A DNA stretch of 64,000 nt from CAYFYS01 sp965202905 (GCA_965202905.1 OZ241868.1:1984001-2048000); one strand, 5' to 3'. Positions 15,436-24,029 are shown, numbered from the stretch's first letter. Program-made: numbers and translations. The notes: generated from the sequence alone by a model not told the origin.

Positions 15436-16680
15436 GTGGCCGAAGCGGTGATTGCGGCCGGCAGGATCGATCCCCAGCCGTGGATGACCTCCTCTGCGGT
15501 GCGCGCTCTGATCGCCGCGCTCGAAGGGCGGGGCGCGCCGGCGCGCTTCGTCGGCGGCTGCGTGCGCGACGGCGTCCTGGGTCGGGCGGTCAAGGACATC
15601 GACATCGCTACGGCTTGGCCGCCGCAAGACGTTATCGGTCGGCTCGCAGCGGCGGGGATCCGCAGCGTGCCGACCGGGCTTGCCCACGGCACGGTGACCG
15701 CGGTGATCGATCGCGTGGGCTACGAGGTGACCACGCTGAGGCGCGATGTCGAGACCGATGGGCGCCGCGCGGTGGTGGCCTTCACCGACGATTGGGCCGC
15801 CGATGCGGCGCGCCGCGACTTCACCATGAACGCGCTCTACTGCGATCCGGACGGGACGATCTACGACCCCGCGGGCGGACTCGTTGACCTGCGCGCCGGC
15901 CGGGTCCGCTTCGTCGGGCAGCCGCGCGAGCGCATCGCAGAGGATATGCTCAGGCTGCTGCGGTTCTTCCGGTTCCACGCGTGGTACGGCAAGGGCGCCC
16001 CGGACCCCGATGCCCTGGCGGCGTGCCGGGAAATGGCGCCAAGGCTTCCGGACCTGTCCGCGGAAAGGGTCTGGGCGGAAATCTCGACCACCTTGCTCGC
16101 CCCAGATCCGGCCGCGGTGTTCGCGCTGATGGACGAGTCGGGCACGCTCGCCCATGTGCTCGGCGAGGCGCGCGAGCCCCGACGCCTGGCGGCGGCGGCC
16201 GGGTTCGAGGACCGGCTCGGCCTCGCGCCCGCGGCGGTTCGGCGGCTTGCCGCCATGATCGAATGCCCGACGGGCGATACGGCGCGGCTGTCCGACAGGT
16301 TGCGCATGTCGCGCGCCGAGGCCGGTCGTCTGGCGGCGGCGGTCGGGCACGCCGCCCGACTCGCCGCGGACGACGGCGAAAGCGCGATACGCCGCGCGCT
16401 CTACCGCTGGGGCGCGCCGGCTTTCGGCGACGCGCTGGTGGTCGCCGGCGCAGCCGGAACCGGCTCGCCCGCGGCATGGCGCGCGCACGCAGCGGCGCTT
16501 GCGGTCTGGACCCAGCCGGTTTTTCCGCTCGCCGGCGGCGATGTGCTGGCGGCCGGCGTGCCGGCGGGCCCGCGCATCGGCGGGAGTCTGAGCGCGGTCG
16601 AAGACTGGTGGCTGGACGAGGGATTTGCGCCGGACCGCGATGCCTGCCTCGCCCGGCTCGCCCGCTTGATCGCCGGTTGA
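15436..16680 (+). CDS. CCA tRNA nucleotidyltransferase
   Basis: 414 residues, class II nucleotidyltransferase. Adds or repairs the 3' CCA end of tRNA. The head domain shows FVGGCVRDGVLGRAVKDIDI with the DxD metal pair, then TTLRRDVETDGRRAVVAFT, DAARRDFTMNALYCDPDG and the RIAEDMLRLLRFFRFHA helix that selects ATP and CTP. The C-terminal half is the expected helical body. Start GTG at 15436, three bases after the DUF6111 stop. The neighbouring Nudix/DUF1285 context is the usual one in this bacterial class. Confidence 0.93.
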   Translation: MAEAVIAAGRIDPQPWMTSSAVRALIAALEGRGAPARFVGGCVRDGVLGRAVKDIDIATAWPPQDVIGRLAAAGIRSVPTGLAHGTVTAVIDRVGYEVTTLRRDVETDGRRAVVAFTDDWAADAARRDFTMNALYCDPDGTIYDPAGGLVDLRAGRVRFVGQPRERIAEDMLRLLRFFRFHAWYGKGAPDPDALAACREMAPRLPDLSAERVWAEISTTLLAPDPAAVFALMDESGTLAHVLGEAREPRRLAAAAGFEDRLGLAPAAVRRLAAMIECPTGDTARLSDRLRMSRAEAGRLAAAVGHAARLAADDGESAIRRALYRWGAPAFGDALVVAGAAGTGSPAAWRAHAAALAVWTQPVFPLAGGDVLAAGVPAGPRIGGSLSAVEDWWLDEGFAPDRDACLARLARLIAG

Positions 16681-16699
16681 GACCGTCCCAAGATGGGTC

Positions 16700-18271
16700 A
16701 TGCAGACCGCATTCGATCTCGTCTGGCTTTCAGCCGAGCGCACGCCGGCTCAAACGGCGATCGTCGATGACCGCAGCGACCGGGCGCTGAGCTATCGCGC
16801 GCTGATCGAGGAGATCGAGACCGTTGCCGCCGGATTCGCCGCGCGCGGCGTGGCCGCCGGGATGCGGGTCGCAACCGTGCTTCCCGGCACCTTCGATCAT
16901 GCGATCGCGTTGCTGGCGCTGCAACGGCTGGCCGCGGTTCCGGCGCTGATCAATCTGCGGCTCAAGCCCGAAGACATCGGCGGGCTCCTGTCGTGCGGCC
17001 GGATGGAAGCCGCGATCGTCCCGGCCGACGAGGCGCTGGCGGCGACCGCCGCCGCGGCGCTGCCGGCCGGCGCGCCCATCCTCGCCTGCGGCGGCGCGGC
17101 CGGGCCGGCCGAGGACTTCGCGACCTGCCGGGCGGACCCGGCGGCGCTCGGGCCGCATCCCCGCCCCGGCCGCGAGGACCCGGCGTTCATTTTCTACACC
17201 TCGGGGACCACCGGCCTGCCCAAGGGCGTCGTGCTCGCCCACCGGACCACCGAGCACCGCGTGATCTGGCTTTCGACCCAGGCCGGGCTGCGGCACGGGA
17301 CCCACAACAGGACGCTGGGCTTCATGCCGCTCAGCCACGCCATCGGCTTCTACGGCGTGTTTCTGGTCATGCTTGCCTACGGCGGCACCTACTACGTCAT
17401 GTCGGCCTTCGATCCGGTCGAGGCGATCGAGGCGACGGAGCGCCACGGGATCACCTACATGTTCGCCATTCCGACGCTCTACCACGCGATGGTCGCGGCG
17501 CCGGGCTACGCGCCGGAGCGGCTCGCCTCGCTCGATCTGGCGCTCTACGGCGGGGCGACGATCGATCCCGCGCTGATCGCGCACATGGACCGGAGCTGGG
17601 CGGCGACGATCCGGCATATCTACGGCACCACCGAGACGATGTGCGCGCTTTACAACCCCGAACCGGCCGCCCGCCCGGCAACGCTCCGGCCCGGGTTCTT
17701 TTCCCGGACCCGCGCGATCCGCTTCGGCGGGGCGCCCGATGAGACCGTGGAGCCCGGCGAGGAGGGCGAGCTGATCGTCGATGCCGGCGCGGACGCGGCG
17801 TTCTCGGGCTATCTCGACATGCCCGAAATCACCGCCGAGAGGGTTCGCGACGGCTGGTACTACACCGGCGACATCGTCCTGCAGGAGCCGGACGGCGATC
17901 TCACCCTGCGCGGCCGGGTCGACGACGTGATCCGCTCGGGCGGCGAGAACATCCACCCCGAGGACATCGAGTCCGTGCTCGAGGCCCATGACGGAGTCGC
18001 GGCGTGCTCGGCGATCGGCCTGGCCGATCCGCGCTGGGGCCAGATCGTGCTGGCTTGCGTGGTGCCCGGCGATGCGGGACTCGACGCCGCGGCGCTGGAC
18101 GCCCATTGCCGGGGCAGCGCGCTGGCCGGCTACAAGCGGCCGCGGGGCTATCTGTTCCTCGACTCGCTGCCGCGCAACGCCGCCGGCAAGGTGCTCCGGC
18201 CCGCGCTGCGTGCGCTTGCCGGGAATGTCCGGGGCGACCCGTCCTCGGGCCGGCTGGTCCGCCTGCATTAA
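16700..18271 (+). CDS. AMP-forming acyl/aryl-CoA ligase
   Basis: 523 residues of the ANL superfamily. The phosphate-binding loop is FIFYTSGTTGLPKGVVLAHR, followed by IYGTTETM, then DGWYYTGDIVLQEPDGDLTL and the hinge RVDDVIRSGGENIHPEDIES; the catalytic lysine region is SLPRNAAGKVLRPALR. The overall look, with SHAIGFYGVFLVMLAYGGTY, is closest to 4-chlorobenzoate-CoA ligase-like enzymes. Activates a carboxylic acid to its CoA thioester. It follows the CCA gene by 19 bases, so it may be read through, but functionally it belongs with the catabolic genes. Confidence 0.88.
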   Translation: MQTAFDLVWLSAERTPAQTAIVDDRSDRALSYRALIEEIETVAAGFAARGVAAGMRVATVLPGTFDHAIALLALQRLAAVPALINLRLKPEDIGGLLSCGRMEAAIVPADEALAATAAAALPAGAPILACGGAAGPAEDFATCRADPAALGPHPRPGREDPAFIFYTSGTTGLPKGVVLAHRTTEHRVIWLSTQAGLRHGTHNRTLGFMPLSHAIGFYGVFLVMLAYGGTYYVMSAFDPVEAIEATERHGITYMFAIPTLYHAMVAAPGYAPERLASLDLALYGGATIDPALIAHMDRSWAATIRHIYGTTETMCALYNPEPAARPATLRPGFFSRTRAIRFGGAPDETVEPGEEGELIVDAGADAAFSGYLDMPEITAERVRDGWYYTGDIVLQEPDGDLTLRGRVDDVIRSGGENIHPEDIESVLEAHDGVAACSAIGLADPRWGQIVLACVVPGDAGLDAAALDAHCRGSALAGYKRPRGYLFLDSLPRNAAGKVLRPALRALAGNVRGDPSSGRLVRLH

Positions 18272-18305
18272 CCGGACCCTGACCGCGCGCGTCCGATCCC
18301 GCCAT

Positions 18306-18322
18306 GCGGCCGGCCCGGCCGC
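18306..18322. terminator. Hairpin between convergent genes
   Basis: GCGGCCG-GCC-CGGCCGC, a perfect 7-bp stem with a 3-base loop, between the acyl-CoA ligase stop (18271) and the stop of the reverse-strand gene at 18344. There is no T-run on either side, so its role as a terminator is uncertain. Confidence 0.3.
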
Positions 18323-18343
18323 GGCATGAAGCGCCGGGAGCCC

Positions 18344-18583
18344 TCAGCCGGCGGGCTGGATCACCGCTCGCAGCCGGGCGAGCACGCGGATTTCGAGATG
18401 GCGGACCCGTTCCTTGGATAGCCCCAAATCGCGGCTGATCGCGGCACGGCTCAGCGCGAGCTGGTTGACGAAGCGCCGCGCGATGATGCGCCGCTCCCTG
18501 GCCGACAACGAGCCGAGAGCGCTCCAAACCCCGACATGGTCCGCCGTCGGCACGTTCGCATGGCGGGGCGCCGGGGGCAACAA
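18344..18583 (-). CDS. Sigma-70 region-4-only small protein (RpoH-like fragment)
   Basis: About 79 residues from a TTG (a GTG 12 codons in is another option). It contains only a sigma region 4: LGSLSARERRIIARRFV, then AAISRDLGLSKERVRHLEIR followed by VLARLRAV, the helix-turn-helix that recognises the -35 element. The style is RpoH-like. Regions 2 and 3 are absent and there is no space for them, because a forward TetR gene starts at 18674. It could be a remnant of an rpoH duplicate or a free-standing region-4 protein able to compete for promoters or core polymerase. Expression and start are unproven. Confidence 0.6.
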   Translation of the reverse strand: MLPPAPRHANVPTADHVGVWSALGSLSARERRIIARRFVNQLALSRAAISRDLGLSKERVRHLEIRVLARLRAVIQPAG

Positions 18584-18673
18584 GCGAGGATGCCCTCACA
18601 CAAAGCGGGGCTTCCGAAAATGCGGTCTTCGATCTAGACTTGGCGCAATACAGACGACAGCGGATCGAACACG

Positions 18674-19297
18674 ATGGCCGCACCCAGAAGACTCAATCCC
18701 GACCGCGTCATCGACGCCGCGCTGGGGCTTGCCGCGGAACGGCGCTGGCGCGAGGTGAGCCTGCGCGATATCGCCGAGGCCGCCGGCATCGGCCTCGGCG
18801 ACCTGCACGGCATGTTCCGCAGCAAGGGCGCGATCGTGGCCGCGTTCACCCGCCGGATCGACGCGCAGGTGATTGCCGGCACCGATGCCGAGGCGCTCGG
18901 CGAGCCGGCGCGCGACCGGCTGTTCGACGTGCTGGTCCGCCGCTTCGAGGCGCTGCGGCCGCATCGCCCGGCGCTCGGCTCGATCGTCTGCGATGCCGCG
19001 CCCGGGGCGGGCCTTGCCGCCGGATGCCGGCTGATGCGCTCGATGGCCTGGTCGCTGGAGGCCGCCGGAATCCGCAGTTCCGGCCCGCTCGGCAGGCTGA
19101 GGGTCAAGGGGCTGGCGGCGATCTATCTCGCCACCCTGATGGTCTTCCTGCGCGATGACAGCGCCGATCTCGCCCGCACCATGGCCAGGCTCGACCGCGC
19201 GCTCGGCCGGGCCGATACGATGATGTCGCGGCTGCGCCCGTTCGGCGGACGCCGCCGGCCGGCGGCCGGGACAGCGGCCGCGGACCCGGCGATCTAA
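18674..19297 (+). CDS. TetR/AcrR-family transcriptional regulator
   Basis: 207 residues. N-terminal helix-turn-helix: RVIDAALGLAAERRWREVSL, RDIAEAAGIGLGDLHGMFRS, then KGAIVAAFTRRID. The C-terminal domain ends in a low-complexity basic tail. The two residues after the recognition helix (LHGMFRSKGAIV) replace the usual YYHFKSKEEL, so it is a divergent TetR. Divergently oriented to the sigma fragment with 90 bases between them. No obvious palindromic operator was seen in that gap, and the target is unknown. Confidence 0.82.
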   Translation: MAAPRRLNPDRVIDAALGLAAERRWREVSLRDIAEAAGIGLGDLHGMFRSKGAIVAAFTRRIDAQVIAGTDAEALGEPARDRLFDVLVRRFEALRPHRPALGSIVCDAAPGAGLAAGCRLMRSMAWSLEAAGIRSSGPLGRLRVKGLAAIYLATLMVFLRDDSADLARTMARLDRALGRADTMMSRLRPFGGRRRPAAGTAAADPAI

Positions 19298-19603
19298 TAC
19301 CGACGACCGCCAAACCGCGGGTCGCGATTCGAACAACGGATGAACATCCGGGAAGCGGCTCCGATCGCAGTGACGGCGAAGGAACGGCACAGGGGATGAG
19401 CCAGCGGGCGCGCGGCCCCGGCGATCCCTTGCCGGCAGTCTTGGACACCGAAACGAATTGCCAAGGCTCGGGTGTCCGCTTGCCGTCGCGAAACGGACCG
19501 CACGCAATTCCGAGCCGCGCCTGCAGGGGTAACGTCAGGGCCGGCGTTGACAACTGCGCGCCGGGCGTCGCTCAATCCGGGGGGTCATTGCGAGGGAAGG
19601 CCC
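19298..19603. other. Intergenic stretch, no gene seen
   Basis: 306 bases between the TetR gene and the VOC gene. A GTTCGAATC-like string on the reverse strand at about 19327-19336 recalls a tRNA T-arm, but no acceptor or anticodon stem surrounds it. No clear promoter or terminator was seen. Confidence 0.5.
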
Positions 19604-20242
19604 ATGCCGACGACCGACACTACGACCATCGGGTCAGCCATCAGGCCGCGCTTCCTCTCGCATGGGACGCTGGGCTGCAGGGATCTTGCGCGTACCCGTC
19701 GGTTCTACGAGGAGTTCCTCGGGCTCGAAGTCGTCCAGACCAGCCCGATCTCGCTGATGGTCCGGCTCGGCGGCGACCACGTCTACGCCGTCGTCCAGGT
19801 CAAGCAGAAGGACGAGATGCCGCGCTACTACCATAACGGCCTGGATGTCGGCGCCCCCGAGGAGGTCGACGAAGCCCACCGGACCGTGCTCGCCGGCCAG
19901 GAGATCTGGGGGCTGCACAAGCCGACCCGGCCGGTCGAGCAGCACGGCACCTACAGCTTCATGTTCTGGGACATGGACGACAATTGCTGGGAGATCCTGT
20001 CGAACCCGGCGCGGGGTTACATGTGGATCTTCGAGCAGGGCGATCTGGAGGGTAAAGGCCATTTCGAGCGCGGGTTCCACAAGCGCCGACCCGGCCGGGC
20101 GCAATCCGGCCGGGCGCAGGGCGTCGCTCGATCGGGCAAGGGGACGGCTCGTGGAGTTCGGCATCTTCGACCATCTGGACGCCACCGGCCAGCCGTTGGA
20201 CTCATACTACGCCGACCGGCTGGAGCTGATCGCGCTCTATGA
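19604..20242 (+). CDS. VOC-family (glyoxalase/dioxygenase fold) protein
   Basis: 212 residues. The VOC fold spans about residues 10-145: LSHGTLGCRDLARTRRFYEE followed by FLGLEVV, then SLMVRLGGDHVYAVVQV and the closing strand FMFWDMDDNCWEILSNPARG. Metal ligands could be H18 and the late Glu of WEIL. A GAGGGAAGG Shine-Dalgarno precedes the ATG. The last 40 or so residues after HFERGFHKR are Arg/Gly-rich and overlap the start of the luciferase-like gene at 20151. A 13-bp direct repeat (20091-20103 and 20106-20118) sits just there, so the natural C-terminus was probably shifted by a small duplication or frameshift. Confidence 0.72.
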   Translation: MPTTDTTTIGSAIRPRFLSHGTLGCRDLARTRRFYEEFLGLEVVQTSPISLMVRLGGDHVYAVVQVKQKDEMPRYYHNGLDVGAPEEVDEAHRTVLAGQEIWGLHKPTRPVEQHGTYSFMFWDMDDNCWEILSNPARGYMWIFEQGDLEGKGHFERGFHKRRPGRAQSGRAQGVARSGKGTARGVRHLRPSGRHRPAVGLILRRPAGADRAL

Positions 20243-21033
20243 GCGGGCGGGCTTCCGCAGCTACCATGTCGCCGAGCACCATTCGACGCCGCTCGGCATG
20301 GCGCCGTCGCCACCCGGACCACGCGCTTGCGTTTCGGGCCGCTGGTCTTCGCGCTGCCGCTCTATCATCCGCTGCGGCTGGTCCAGGAGATCTGCATGCT
20401 GGACCAGCCGCAGCGGCCGGCTGGAGATCGGCTTCGACTGCGGCGCCTCGGCGATCGAGGCGGCCTATTTCGGCAACGACCACACCGTATCCGAGCCGGT
20501 TTGCCGCGAATATCTGGACCTGGTTCTGACCGGCATGGCCGAGGGCCGGCTCGATGGCAAGGGCGCCCATTACGACTTCGACGACGTGCCCTTGATGTTC
20601 GGCCCCTATCAGAAGCCGCATCCGCCGCTGTGGTACGGCGTCCATTCGACTGAAAGCGCCGAGCGCGCCGCCCGGATGGGGAGCCATGTCGTCAGCCTCG
20701 ACACCGCGGAGGAAACCAGGACCTTCGCCGACCGGTTTCGCGAGGTCTGGGGCGCCGAACACGGCGGCGACGGCGCGGAGCCGCTGATCGGGCTCGGCCT
20801 CTGTTCGTGGTCGTCGCCGAGACCGACGAGGCGGCGCTCGCCGCGGCGCGGCGCGCCTACCCGGTCTGGCACAAGAGCTTCAACTACCTGTTCGTGCGCC
20901 ACGACACCGCGCCGCCCAAGCACCAGCGCCCGCCCCACTGGGACGATATGGCGGCCCAGGGACGGGCGATCGCCGGGGCGCCGCAGACCGTGGCCGCACA
21001 GCTTGCCGGGCGGCTGGAGGTCTCCGACGCCAG

Positions 21034-21060
21034 TGTCGGGGGACGAAAGTCTTTGTGAAT
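21034..21060 (+). repeat. Left terminal inverted repeat of the IS-like element
   Basis: 27 bp starting TGTCGGGGGACGAAAGTC; pairs with 21925-21951 with mismatches at repeat positions 3, 4, 6 and 12. Confidence 0.8.
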
Positions 21061-21924
21061 CCGGAAGATGCCGGGAAGATCCCGGAAACCCGGGGGGGGG
21101 GGCGGCGGAAAGTCTTCGCGAATCCGGGCCTGGATGGGGCTTGCACGGGCCGTAAACGGGGGTTTTCGGGGCGTTTCAGGGGCGCTGAAACGGCGGTAAA
21201 TCCGGGCGGCTTCGCGGCGGTCGGGTTGGCGTTGAACCGGGGTGCGCCGATAAGAGACGCCGGACCCGGCGTCCCACGCCCGTCCGGCGTAGAGCTCGTA
21301 GCGCCAAGCCCGATCGCCGCGCTATCCGCAGGCCGTGCTATCCGCAGATCAAGGGCGGCCGTGCGTCACGATCCTGCCAAGCTATTGTTATAATGAGCAC
21401 TCTCGGTGTTGTCGTCCCGTGTGCCGCTTTTCGTCCCCTGAACGCAGTTCCATTCGCGGATCGTCGGCCTGGTCCAGCGCGTCGACTCCGCGCTGCTATC
21501 CCTCACGCGGGGGGGGGGTGACAGCCTCGATGATCTTTTTCACGTCTCATCCCTCCTTCAGGGCTTCGGTTGGTCCGAACGCTGCACACGGCAGCTTCGT
21601 ATGGCTACACCGTAGCTGACGCCGCCACAAGCGTTTTTCCTGGTTCTGTCGCCAACAAGCTTCATGTCCGGTGCAGCGCCATGCGATCCGTCCGGTTTGG
21701 CATCGCCTCGCAGAGGCGGCGCCATGACGCCGGCGGAGGTCTTGCTAAGGACGACGAACGGCAAGCCCGGGAGCCGACACGGGAGCAGGCGGCGGAGGCG
21801 TTGGGTGTCCCTTGGGCGACACAGCCGCGCACGCTACGCCGCCGAACCCGCCGGTCCCGGCCCGGATTTCCAGCCCGATTCCGGTTGGATTTTCGGCCCA
21901 AGACCCAGACCGTTCACCCAGGCC

Positions 21925-21951
21925 ATTCACAAAGACTTTTGTCCCGCTGCA
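21925..21951 (-). repeat. Right terminal inverted repeat of the IS-like element
   Basis: On the reverse strand it reads TGCAGCGGGACAAAAGTC and continues TTTGTGAAT. Followed directly by the second GCCAG copy and then the resumed luciferase-like coding sequence. Confidence 0.8.
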
Positions 21952-22113
21952 GCCAGCTATCTCGTCGGCCAGTTCGCCTTCGGCGACCTGAGCCTCGCGG
22001 AGAACACGCGCTCGATCGAGCTGTTCGCCGGGCAGGTCATGCCGGCGCTCGCCTGAGGCCGGGCCGCGCCGGTGCCGGGATCGGAAGCTTGCAGGATGGA
22101 GCCGCGCCGGTCC

Positions 22114-22680
22114 TCAGTAGACGCTGTGCGCGCGGACCGGCGCGTCCATGGCGCCGACGCCCTCGAACTCCACATGCATCACATCGCCCGGCGCGATCTG
22201 CGCGACGCCGGCGCAGATGCCGGACATGATGATGTCGCCGGGGTGCAGAGTGTAGAATTTCGAGGCCCAGGCGATCTGGCCGGGCAGGTCGAGGACGAGA
22301 TTGGCTGTGTTGTTCTTCTGCCGCATTTCGCTGACGACGCTGAGGCAGAAATCGAGCCTGCCGGCATCGGCGATCTCGTCGGCAGTCGCCTCCTCGGCAT
22401 GTTCCTCGTAGTTCTGCGGCACGCCGATGATTTTGCTCGGATTGGCGACCGGGCTCAGGAACGCGATTTCGGCGGCGGGAACGCCCGTGACCGTCCCGGC
22501 CATCGCCTCCAACGCCGGGCGCAGGGTCCCGAGATTGGCGATCACCGGATCGCCCGGCGGGAAGGCGAAGCGGTAGGCGGGGAGCGCCTCCAGCGCCGGC
22601 GTGACGTCGAAGCCCCGCCCGTCGCGCACCACGCCCAGGCGGTCCGCGCCCGCGCCGTTGCGAAACCGGCAGAGCCTCAT
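22114..22680 (-). pseudogene. FAH-family hydrolase gene with large internal in-frame deletion
   Basis: 188 residues against about 280-300 for fumarylacetoacetate-hydrolase-family proteins. The N-terminal part is present (MRLCRFRNGAGADRLGVVRD; then FLSPVANPSKIIGVPQNYEE), and the C-terminal part too (WASKFYTLHPGDIIMSGICA; GDVMHVEFEGVGAMDAPVR). The roughly 90 residues between AGRLDF and CLSVVSEMRQ are missing; that segment normally carries the DxE...ExE metal ligands and the catalytic lysine region. The frame remains open, so a shortened protein could be made, but it should be inactive. Likely once a decarboxylase or hydrolase of aromatic meta-cleavage type. Confidence 0.8.
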
Positions 22681-22777
22681 CGGGTCCTCTCTTTCTCACT
22701 CATTCCATCGGCCCCGGCCCATGCGGCGGGAGCGTGACTCCGATTGCCGGCGACGGCAAAGCGCGACCGTGTGAATC

Positions 22778-24004
22778 CTATCCGAGTGGGCCGAGAAACG
22801 GTTCGCCCGCGAAGCTGTCGGAGACCGGCTCCAGCGTTTCGGGCCAGTCCCCGGAGACCGGGCGGCGCTCCCCGGGCGCGCGCGGCCGGCCGTCCCAGCC
22901 AATCTGCTCCATATAACAGTAGAGCTGGATCGCGTGGCCGTCCGGATCGATGGCGAATGCCGAATAGTCGATTCCAGGGGACAACTCGACCGGCAGACGC
23001 TTGATCGTGACATTGTGCTCTTCGAGGAACCGCATTGCGCCGCGGAGCTGGGCGTAGTCGCCGACCTGCATACCGAAGGACAGGCAGCTCGTGTGATCGC
23101 TCAGCCCGAGCTCGGCCCGCAGGGCGATCGGGTAGAGCGCCATCGAATGGTGCTCGGTATTGACCCTGAGGAAGACGCAGCGGTGTCCGTTCCAACCGAT
23201 TTCCTCGGTGACCGCCATGCCCAATCGGTCGCGATAGAAGCCGACCGCCCGATCGAGATCGTCGACGAACAGGCGGACGGGGCCGACGCGGACCACCTTG
23301 AACGGCCGCGGCAGCAGGATGCCGCCGACATCGTATCCGGCAATCAGGTCATGCTCGTGGCGGTAGCCGGAGGCGAGATCGGCGCCGTTGGCCCGCGCTT
23401 GGACGACCTCCTCGTATTCCGAGATCTGCGGCAGGCCCGGGGTCTCCTGAAACCCGCGCCCGGCGAAGGATTCCGGCTTGGAACGGCCGTCCCAGCCGAT
23501 CTGCTCGATGCCGTAATAGAGTTCGTTGATGTGCCCGTCGGGATCGCACGGGTAGACGTGCCAGTTCGATCCCGGCGTGTCCCGGCCCGACCGGCGGATC
23601 GGGTTCTCAAGCCCGCGCAGCCACGCCTCGGCCGCGGTCACCTCGCGCAGGCTGCCGACCTGCCAGGTGATCTGGTTTACCGTCATGTCCGGGCGCCTCG
23701 GTCCGCCCGCCGCGAGATGGTCGAGCACCGGCTTGGGGAAGACGACGAAGGAATGGTGATCGGTCCCGTGGCGCATGAAATAGCCGACGGTGCCGCCGAG
23801 CCGCTTGCACGTCGCCTCGTCCCCGATGCGGGCGCCGAAATCCAGCGGATCGGAAATGCTGAACCCCAGCAGATCCGTATAAAACGCGCGGCATGCCTCG
23901 ACATCCCGGACATTGAAGCCGAAATGGCCGAGCCGCCGGACCTTGAACGGCCGGTCCAGCCAGACGCCGCCGACGTTGAACTTTGCCGCCGCGGTTCCTT
24001 CCAT
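22778..24004 (-). CDS. Two-domain VOC protein, extradiol-dioxygenase-like
   Basis: 408 residues with two VOC modules. Module 1 (about 20-175) has RRLGHFGFNVRDVEACRAFY, DHHSFVVFPK and CDPDGHINELYYGIEQ, which supply the H-H-E metal triad. Module 2 (about 235-380) has RVGPVRLFVDDLDRAVGFYR, EHHSMALYP and IDPDGHAIQLYCYMEQ: the first His and the final Glu are replaced, so only module 1 should bind metal. In classical extradiol dioxygenases the active site is in the second module, so this arrangement is reversed. Both modules end with QIGWDGR, a sign of internal duplication. The start at 24004 is preceded by a GAGGTCAGG site. Substrate unknown. Confidence 0.82.
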   Translation of the reverse strand: MEGTAAAKFNVGGVWLDRPFKVRRLGHFGFNVRDVEACRAFYTDLLGFSISDPLDFGARIGDEATCKRLGGTVGYFMRHGTDHHSFVVFPKPVLDHLAAGGPRRPDMTVNQITWQVGSLREVTAAEAWLRGLENPIRRSGRDTPGSNWHVYPCDPDGHINELYYGIEQIGWDGRSKPESFAGRGFQETPGLPQISEYEEVVQARANGADLASGYRHEHDLIAGYDVGGILLPRPFKVVRVGPVRLFVDDLDRAVGFYRDRLGMAVTEEIGWNGHRCVFLRVNTEHHSMALYPIALRAELGLSDHTSCLSFGMQVGDYAQLRGAMRFLEEHNVTIKRLPVELSPGIDYSAFAIDPDGHAIQLYCYMEQIGWDGRPRAPGERRPVSGDWPETLEPVSDSFAGEPFLGPLG

Positions 24005-24029
24005 GACCTGACCTCGTCTCAAACGGGGA

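Larger units (their letters stand above)
21034..21951. mobile_element. 918-bp IS-like element without transposase (IS21-type ends)
   Basis: The element begins TGT and ends GCA. Its 27-bp ends are inverted repeats matching at 23 of 27 positions (21034-21060 and 21925-21951), both containing AAAGTCTTTGTGAAT. It is flanked by a perfect 5-bp direct repeat GCCAG (21029-21033 and 21952-21956), the expected target-site duplication. A further copy of the end motif (AAAGTCTTCGCGAATCCGG) lies at 21109-21127, inside the left end. TG...CA ends, several internal copies of the end repeat and 5-bp duplications are features of IS21 relatives. No istA/istB-like or other transposase frame is visible, so it looks like a non-autonomous or internally deleted derivative. 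Two G-runs of 11 and 10 bases lie inside. Confidence 0.78.
20151..22056 (+). pseudogene. Luciferase-like monooxygenase gene, frameshifted and split by an insertion
   Basis: Reassembled, the pieces give a flavin-dependent (F420/FMN) luciferase-family monooxygenase. Start GTG at 20151: EFGIFDHLDATGQPLDSYYA, then RAGFRSYHVAEHHSTPLGMA. The frame breaks near 20310, with about ten residues missing, and continues as RFGPLVFALPLYHPLRLVQE. It shifts back near 20410 (IGFDCGASAIEAAYFGNDHT) and shifts again near 20800 (VVVAETDEAALAAARRAYPV). At 21033 the frame runs into a 918-bp element, and the missing C-terminus SYLVGQFAFGDLSLAENTRS reappears at 21957-22056. Joining 21033 to 21957 is exactly in frame. 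At least three frameshifts plus the insertion make it inactive. Confidence 0.85.

Noticed and set aside
19320..19340. tRNA-like T-arm string (reverse strand)
   Set aside because: No acceptor stem, D-arm or anticodon arm can be built around it. No tRNA or rRNA gene was found anywhere in the window.
21535..21560. Reverse-strand peptide starting MKKIIEAV inside the IS-like element, with a good ribosome site
   Set aside because: It recalls the start of a PII protein, but the resemblance ends after eight residues and the rest is low-complexity, so it is probably chance.
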